Source: Leucocoprinus leucothites (lineage: Eukaryota; Basidiomycota; Agaricomycetes; Agaricales; Agaricaceae). From it: a stretch of 64,000 nucleotides of DNA. The translations under genes and the position numbers were made by a program. Within the stretch, counting starts at the first letter, position 1. Every line of letters begins with the position of its first letter. The notes beneath the pieces were generated by a model. That model was not told the origin of the DNA. It did not search any database and worked only from the letters and a program-made list of their open reading frames with translations. This document shows, in pieces, positions 57,321 to 64,000 of this stretch. Location: positions 186,001 to 250,000 of the forward strand of contig JAACJO010000008.1 in the NCBI GenBank assembly GCA_013368445.1, written 5' to 3'.

Positions 57321-59909
57321 TCACAGCTGGCCCTGATGTCTAGGCATCTCGTATATCGGTTCGTAAACCGTACTTCCTGACTTGCTGTGGTTTGAAGGGT
57401 ATATGGGTATCGCAAATGCCTCATTCTGATAAGTCTCGCTAATCCTCTTGTAAAACTTCTTGTCCTTGCGCCTCTTCCACCAACACCTACGCCACCAGTT
57501 AGAAAGCCACTGAGGTAACATCAATAAATAAAACTCACGATCCAGCAATGAGCAATCCAATAAGGATGACGAGTCCAACAAGACCACCCACAAACTTGAA
57601 CTTGTTCGCATCCAGAAAATTCGTCAAGCCCTGCGGATCAGGATCTTTAAACGTCTGACTACGATTGGGCAGTTCATCACGACTAGGTGGGTTCTGTCGA
57701 TCATAGCAATACTGTTTAAAGCACTGAGTGCAAATATCGGATCTTGGCGGCGCAGGCGACAATCTCATTCTTGCACGATCGAATGCAGCGCATTGCAGAC
57801 ATGTGCCAAAGTTGGAGTCGGGCGTGTTGGCGTTGGGTGTGAATCCTTCGATAGTGAGTTTCTGGACTGCGTCAAGGAAGAGTTGGGTGTGTTTGTGGGT
57901 GTATGTTAGCTGGAACGTTGCCGTGCTGCATTGGAAATTTCAGTTATTATTATGTATTCCAAATAGGAACTTGAATTTCCAAGGACGCACTTGGTAATGG
58001 GATCGTCACCGTTGATCGGCGGTGCATTTGGGAGGTAGATAACCATGGGGTAATCAGCTGTACTTTCCGGATCGCACCCGAAGAATGTGGCTCGGGCATT
58101 GACACCAGTGGAGATAAAGTCTTCTGGAGTTGCGGGTATAGGAGGGAATTGTTGATGTGAAGACTGTAAGATTGTCGAGAGTCTCTTTGCGGTGGTGATT
58201 GGACTCGAGCCACTGCAATAGGAGTCGCCTCAGTACCATAGCCATTGTTTCGAGCCACCGCCACTACATGAGCTGAGCTACGTACTTTGGAAAGTTGTTG
58301 TTATCTGCGCTCGATTCTAGTGTGACGATCACGTCCAACGCTCGTTTCCTGACAAAGAGAGGTGCGTAGGGCACGTTTTCAGAATTTGATGCACCATCTA
58401 GAAGTTCTAGCCATGTTGCATTGGCGTCTTGAAACGTGTTCAACTTGATCCCACTAAACGGGTTTGGCCAGTTGGCGACATCATCAGCTCTGGTCCTCAC
58501 TTCGTCCAATTGCCGCCGAAGAGTGTATAACAACCCATTGGCATCGTTATCGGAGAAACCATCAATGGTGTTGTGTGCAAAATCTAAGATTTGCTGGAAT
58601 GCACACTCTTATTAGCATGTGGCTCAAGGAGCAGTGCAGTGTCAGCTTACATTGAACAAACTCGCGCTTGAACCCATAATAAACCCTGCCTGATCGAAAC
58701 CAGTCACGCATGCCGAGCCGTTCTCCGCCTTACTATTCGAGAGATGCGTCCCTGCAAAAGTCAAATTCATCCCTGCAGATAGGCTCGGGTCGTATGATGC
58801 AATCTCCAACGGGGTAATCTATTGTATTGAGTGAGCCAAGGGGCGTTCCGGTTTCATTAAACAGCCAGGAACCTGCCTCGTACACCGTGGACTCCAGATC
58901 CAATGCCGTTGTCAGGTTTGATCCCACCGGACGGGAATCAGCGACGACAATTGGAAACGGCGTCAGGTATTGTTGGTAAGACGGAATTAGGGGAATGTTC
59001 GACCAAAGCTGTCCAGCGCCATGCGCCGAGTCATTGGTGAAGAAATTAGCTCTCGTCGTCTGGTTCAAGAAATGATACGAGATCATTCTAGCCCACGGAT
59101 CTGTCAAACTCGTATCACTGCGCAGTCGTAAGCATAGTGGCTTGGATAACACAGCACTCGAGCCACTTGGTCACTTACATTCCCTTTTGTGCTTTAGCCA
59201 TGATACTCCAGATAATACTCCCATAGAAGTACTGATTGTTGTCCGAAAATAAGTTAGAGCCATCAGGTGTGGCAAAGGGCAGGTCGAGTTTCCAGCCATC
59301 CAGGGTGCTCCCATCACCGAGGACAAGGTTGTGTAATGTCGGAAAATCATTGAAGAACAGGGACCCAGTGATCCAAGAGCCACCTTGAACATGGGATGAT
59401 GAGTCCTGGCGAGGCCGATACCACGAGTTTCAGCCACACATACCTGACAACCCAGTAATGTAGGACGCTACTTGCAGCAACCCACCAGTCCCAGCGTCTT
59501 TCGCTGTCTTATTCCTGGCATCCAAGCCACTCAAAGCACCAGCAGCATACTGGGCGGCGCGTAATCCACCTCCAGGAAGGGCAATGCCAATTTTTGGCCA
59601 TTGAGTGGCATTAAGAGAACTGAGGTCGTAACCCATACGCGATCCATCCCCAAGCCAATCTTTCCATGCCTTGGGTAGGACGTTCTGAGCGCGGGTGTTT
59701 ATGTAGTCGTCTTCCCGGGGGTGCAATGTCTGATTTTGCGGCATCCATGTGCGTACCAGGGACTCTGTCGAGAAATCAGGACACTCGACATTAGTCTGAG
59801 GCGCGTAATCGGTGACTGAGTTCTGGGAAGGGTCTGGAGGATCCAATGCATGTAGGGGTATCGATAGGCAGCTCAGAAAGAGCAGTCGCAAGACGCGAGA
59901 AGGAAACAT
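57321..59909 (-). CDS. Phospholipase B/lysophospholipase with a C-terminal transmembrane anchor
   Basis: Minus-strand exons 59444-59909, 59179-59383, 58877-59117, 58651-58818, 58286-58593, 57991-58212, 57539-57925 and 57321-57486; 720 aa. A signal peptide (1-21) is followed by the fungal PLA2/PLB domain: IALPGGGLRAA oxyanion loop, nucleophile elbow TGLSGGSW, FIMGSSASLFN, catalytic Asp in LLDGAS, NARATFFGCD, YLPNAPP, and the Cys-rich end CLQCAAFDRARMR / CTQCFKQYCYD. It hydrolyses acyl chains of phospholipids at the cell surface. Secreted PLBs usually stop here or add a GPI signal; this one has a helix (about 648-666, FVGGLVGLVILIGLLIAGS) and a 54-residue cytosolic tail starting CWWKRRKDKK. The intron at 58819 begins GC. 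Confidence 0.93.
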
Positions 59910-60991
59910 GGGTGAAGGAAGAGGTAGTACTGGGAAGACAGCCGTGGAAACGATCTTTATTATTTACGAGACGCATTGTGGACGCACTATAAAAATAGAA
60001 CTGTATGTCGGCGACAGCGGGAAAGGGTGATACCCCCTAACTGTGACCTTGACACGGTGTCCTAGTGAAGGCGATGCGCGTCCCACCGTCGCCTTTATTC
60101 CTGGCCGTGGGCAAACTAACACCTCAGCTGTTTGCGCGAATATTGACCATACCAGGACAGTTCGCCCGAGATGACTAAATATCTACTTGGCCAATCAGAG
60201 TAATGATAATTTGGGTGGCTGGCAGAAGCCCGTCGTCTTCAGGAGCACGCTTATTTCATAAGCTCTGCCCATCCGGTGCCGGTCAAATGATTGCGCGGTG
60301 CAATTGAAGACTGATCCGCTCAGGGTTGATCTCAACCTCTGGCCTTGTGGCCAGCATAACTGTACTGATCCACCAAAAAAGTTACAGCTTCTCACACAGG
60401 CGCTATCCTCAAGGACTCTACCCCATTTTATGCTCATGATCCTCGGGAATGACCGAGAAATGTTATCTGGAAACCCAACTAGAAACGGGATAATCTCTAG
60501 AAAGTAAACATGAAAGCCTCGGGTTCTGCTCCATGCATATCTATCTTTCTTAGACATTCCCGGGTATCAAATCATCCTGAGCCTCGAAACAGCGTAAGGA
60601 CCTACAAGACAAACAACTTATGAGCAAACTCGCAGTCATTTGATCAAACGGCAGTGTGGAGCCCTTCCATGCTGGCTAATGAAGTGGGTCGAATCTGAGA
60701 GAGATGAGCTAATGTGAATTTCTAGCTTTCATCTTCACCAATTGTTGGGGTGTAAACCCAATCCATAAGAACGTGCTCAAATGAAGCAGGCAGCAGCCTA
60801 GACTTCATGGAGGACCGCAGAAAAGGATTTTGCATACCACGATCAGAATGGCTGAAGACCCAATAAATTAGGGGCAGACATAGAGGCAACAATGTCAGTT
60901 ATGTCGAGAATATCTGGGGATCTTAAGCCCGCTAATTCTGTATTTAAACTAAAAACACAAGAGAGAGGAACAGATACAGATCGGGTCCGCA
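59910..60991. other. Intergenic region between phospholipase B and RAD23
   Basis: 1.08 kb, the longest gene-free stretch in the right half. It holds the phospholipase promoter (about 59910-60150) and the RAD23 3' flank. A 120-codon minus-strand frame at 60195-60557 has no family features. No tRNA, repeat or terminal repeat was found. Confidence 0.5.
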
Positions 60992-62501
60992 TCAATCTTC
61001 AAAGTTACTCGAGTCAAACAAATAATTTGCAGCCAACTCCTCATTCTTATCACATGCGAAATAAGCTTCAATCACAGCTTGCCGCGGGAAGCCAAGAGCC
61101 TCCAGCTGATGTATCGAGATGAATAAGGATACAGTTGTCCTGAGCAGCTAATTGACTCACCCGTTGGATCGCAGCCCGTTCCTCCTCGGTCACGCTGACG
61201 ACTTGGGCGCCTGGGGGAAGGGGACCACCCTCACCGTCCTCACCGTCCTCACCTTCCATGCCACCCAAGGCCTGAAGAAGTAAATCTGGATTGTTTGCTA
61301 GATGTTGTGCAAGAGCGGGGTTTGATTGCGCAAGCTGTTGAATCAAGAGCTGGGCGAGTTGCGGGTTTTGGGCAACGGCCTCTCGGAGATTAGACAAGTT
61401 TGGCATCTGACCACCTCCACCACCTCCACCACCACCCTGTAATGCCCCCAGATCAAGCCCTCCGCCGGTAGCGCCAGCTCCAGTACTACCTCGCTGCTGC
61501 TGCTGTTGAGCCAACTGGGGATATCTTGGGGTCAGAGCAAGTCAAGTGTCATAAGACAACAGTTTACCTGGAACAGGTTTTGTGGCTGATTGGAAGTCTG
61601 AGCTGATGGAGTCTGAGCAGCTGGTACGGCTGGTGCAGGGGTCGATTGAGGAGCCTGAGTAGCAGGAGGATTCGATGGGGCAGTTGAGGGCTGTGCAGCG
61701 GGTCTGGCTGCCTCGGCTTCCAAATGAGCAGGAATGCCCTATGACTGCACGTAAGCCTAGCAAAATAGACGAAAGGGAGGATAGACCGACATTCATCAAG
61801 TATTCCACGGCGCGATCGGGGTTGTTAAAACTGGCACGCAGAGCACGAAGAACCTGATCACGGGGAAAGCCCATCTCGACCATATTGGTAATTGCGGATT
61901 GGAGAGCCTCTCCTGTGAGGAAGCCACCATTATTACCGGAATCGGAGGAGGCAGTTGTGGACGATGGTGCGCCCTGCACAGCTGCAGGCGCAGCCGGAGT
62001 TGAGGGTTCATCAGATGTTGTTGTTGCAACTGGGGTGGTAGGAGCAGCGGGTGTCGTTACAGGTGCAGATTCGGCGGCGGCGGATGTCGATGGTACTTGA
62101 GGTTTTGGCGTCGGGGTTGGCTTGGGCTAAGATAGATATGAGAGGCTTGCACAGCACAGCATGCAGGGATCAAGCGTGCCTTGGCGACCATAAGGACAAA
62201 GAAGTCCTTCTCTTTCACGCCGCAGGACTCGATAGTCTTGTCATCAGGAAGGATTTTCCCTGAGACAAATGGTGAGGATAGAAGATCGGCGTGCACACGC
62301 GCGAACAATTTACCTGAATAGATAACTTTCTGGGTGGCGGCTGGATAACCATGGGCAGCCTCGATCTTGGCCTTGAGCTGGCCGACAGTTTCTGTGGGCT
62401 CAACATCTACCTGAAGGTAACATAAGAGACGGAGTGGGTGGGAAGGAGAAGGGAAGGACCTTATGGATCTTGTTCTGGGTGGTCTTTACGGTGATCTGCA
62501 T
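60992..62501 (-). CDS. RAD23: UV excision repair protein RAD23
   Basis: Minus-strand exons 62460-62501, 62314-62410, 62180-62259, 61791-62126, 61568-61738, 61161-61514 and 60992-61105; 397 aa, like yeast Rad23. Domains: ubiquitin-like 1-73 ([35 protein letters not shown]); UBA1 about 147-184 ([17 protein letters not shown]); XPC/Rad4-binding STI1-like about 285-330 ([30 protein letters not shown]); UBA2 at the end ([20 protein letters not shown]). Low-complexity Pro/Ala/Thr and Gly-rich linkers separate them. It shuttles ubiquitylated proteins to the proteasome and supports Rad4 in damage recognition. The intron at 62127-62179 begins GC. It is divergent from the next gene (177 bp). Confidence 0.97.
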
Positions 62502-62678
62502 GGTGGATGATAGGAGAGAAGAGACGCGTCAACTCATGTCAGCAAACTAATTAGTTATTAATATGAATAATTAACTACAGAATAATTAACTATAAACATT
62601 CCCCTCCAAGCCTCACCTGATCAGCCGCCTCGCGGCCACCACAACCCTCCTTCCTTCCGACCTCCTTCTACCCCGACC

Positions 62679-64000
62679 ATGGAACACCAACAGGGAGACG
62701 ACTATATCCGCCGCCTCGCTGCCTTTATTCGTACTAACGAGAGGCGTCTTGCAGAGGCTGGCTTCACCCGCCGCCGCCGTCCGCCCCACCAGCAGCCTAT
62801 TACTCCTCAACTTCTCTCTTTCGCTAATCCTCTGTCATGGCTTTCCTACGATTCCTCCACGTCAAACTCACCACGTCCCACTAAACCCGTCATCCTTTCC
62901 ACAGACCTCCATCACCTCTTCTACATTCTCATGCGCCAGGAAGAGCTGGGTTATGACGTCGGCACTCTGGATGTCGAAATTGACAGCCCCTCTCGTCCAA
63001 CTAGCTACATTAACTTTGAAGTGAAAGACAAATCAGATACCCTTTCCCTTGCTTCATTCCGCTCTTCTCTCTCAGCCGTCTCAAACCTCTCCCTTGGTGT
63101 TGGTTGGTGGTCTCGCCCGGAGGTCGTAGACATCAACTCGGAACTCAAGTACATCTTCAGCAGCTTTACCAAACTCCCCGCACTCTCAATTGGAGGTCCA
63201 AGCAAGAAAGTCATTACCGAAACACTCAGCGACATGCCTTTCAAAAATGCCATTCCTTTAGACCCCTTCAAGAACCTGCAGAGTTTGGAGTGCACGGACA
63301 TCGACCCACGTCTATTATTAGGCTGGGATAGATTGGCTGAAAGTCTCAGGAGCCTCAAGATCAAGAAGAGTGGCCTTGAGGATGTTGCTGATATATTTAT
63401 TGGTGCTGTCGTGGATGATCAGGCCAGGCGGGCAGGCAGTAGCAGCCGCAAGCGGCGACGAAACATCCCGCGTCATTTCGACAAGCAGCTAACATTCCAA
63501 TCAAGTCAGCTGCCTGACACCGTGCTGGAAGTAGAGGAGAATGAAGAATCCACTAGTGGGACGATGTCCCCTCCTCCCTCAACCCAACTCTCATCTCTTA
63601 AATGGGCCTTCCTGCGACATTTGTCCCTCGCAGACAATGCTCTCACTTTTATACCCCAGGACATATTTCCATACCTTACCTCTCTCTCACATCTCGACCT
63701 CTCATCCAACCTCTTTGTTTCTGTCCCTGCCGGTCTAGGTACCCTCCATAATCTCATCCATCTCAACGTCGCAGACAACATCATCGATTCTGTTCTCGGC
63801 ATCTATCTTAATCTAGGTCAAGTACTCTACGTCAATCTATCTTCCAACCGCCTTGAATCCATTTGTGGCCTCGAACGTTTACAGGGGTTGGAACGTGTCG
63901 ACCTCCGTCACAACCATATCGAGGAAAGTGCCGAAATTGGACGGTTGGCAACATTGCCAAATATTACCGAAGTCTGGATAGAAGGGAACCCCTTTTGCGA
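62679..64000 (+). CDS. Leucine-rich-repeat protein, truncated by the window edge
   Basis: One open frame from ATG at 62679 to the last base (440 codons, no stop). The first 300 residues are not recognised, apart from a basic RKRRRN stretch near 255. From about 305 leucine-rich repeats begin: LRHLSLADNALTFIPQDIF, LSHLDLSSNLFVSVP, LIHLNVADNIIDSVLGIY, VLYVNLSSNRLESICGL, LERVDLRHNHIEESAEIG, and ITEVWIEGNPFC, where the window ends. The last resembles the capping repeat of SDS22/LC1-type LRR proteins (WLEGNP). The general plan, a long N-terminus then SDS22-like repeats, recalls STK11IP/Nischarin-like proteins, but the missing C-terminus prevents a firm call. Confidence 0.8.
   Translation, partial: MEHQQGDDYIRRLAAFIRTNERRLAEAGFTRRRRPPHQQPITPQLLSFANPLSWLSYDSSTSNSPRPTKPVILSTDLHHLFYILMRQEELGYDVGTLDVEIDSPSRPTSYINFEVKDKSDTLSLASFRSSLSAVSNLSLGVGWWSRPEVVDINSELKYIFSSFTKLPALSIGGPSKKVITETLSDMPFKNAIPLDPFKNLQSLECTDIDPRLLLGWDRLAESLRSLKIKKSGLEDVADIFIGAVVDDQARRAGSSSRKRRRNIPRHFDKQLTFQSSQLPDTVLEVEENEESTSGTMSPPPSTQLSSLKWAFLRHLSLADNALTFIPQDIFPYLTSLSHLDLSSNLFVSVPAGLGTLHNLIHLNVADNIIDSVLGIYLNLGQVLYVNLSSNRLESICGLERLQGLERVDLRHNHIEESAEIGRLATLPNITEVWIEGNPFC

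Noticed and set aside
60195..60557. 120-codon minus-strand frame in the 59910-60991 spacer
   Set aside because: No domain, no matching neighbouring exons, and its composition looks like translated non-coding DNA.

Overview
The window is a piece of a basidiomycete (most likely Agaricomycete) nuclear genome. The evidence is dense protein-coding genes broken by many short introns (about 112 inferred, mostly 45-60 bp with GT..AG ends), fungal-type gene products (fungal mitochondrial and cell-surface families, a fungal phospholipase B, a basidiomycete-like coiled-coil membrane protein), and retroelements of fungal type. There is no operon structure; neighbouring genes share short divergent or convergent spacers of about 60-300 bp. 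No tRNA, rRNA or CRISPR array was found.

Region 1 (1-10079) is a repeat island. It holds a decayed retrotransposon Gag fragment (1-998) and a complete Ty1/copia element on the minus strand (1966-8366) with two 374-bp LTRs, a 5-bp target duplication, a primer-binding site matching the anticodon region of initiator tRNA-Met, and a purine tract. The copia polyprotein keeps one reading frame over 5.3 kb but carries 16 premature stops (15 TGA, 1 TAG). Those stops and all 13 LTR differences fit C-to-T decay, mostly at CpG. The element landed inside a coiled-coil ORF whose frame closes exactly across the insertion.

Region 2 (10080-31338) is housekeeping: a CLASP-like TOG protein, mitochondrial ribosomal protein bL34, alanyl-tRNA synthetase, ribosomal protein S18, a CLIP-170-type microtubule plus-end protein, an OM14-like membrane protein, eIF3c, eIF2B-gamma, a germinal-centre kinase (Nak1/Kic1 type) and APS kinase. 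Four of these genes serve translation; CLASP and CLIP are both microtubule plus-end factors.

Region 3 (31679-44684): a pyroglutamyl-peptidase-like protein that lacks its catalytic Cys and has a proline-rich tail, the WRNIP1/Mgs1 AAA+ ATPase, a PPR protein, cohesin kleisin RAD21, a secreted carboxymuconolactone-decarboxylase-like protein, a single-pass Ser/Thr-rich surface protein, the very-long-chain fatty acid dehydratase PHS1, and a bZIP factor.

Region 4 (44984-64000): two paralogous Psr/SCP-type HAD phosphatases in opposite orientation, flanking a TPP1-like shelterin candidate and a coiled-coil membrane protein; then a RHAMM-like coiled-coil protein, a transmembrane-anchored phospholipase B, RAD23, and the start of a leucine-rich-repeat protein that runs off the window. 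All exon coordinates were worked out by hand from splice signals, reading frame and remembered family conservation; coding lengths all sum to multiples of three, but no alignment or transcript data were available.
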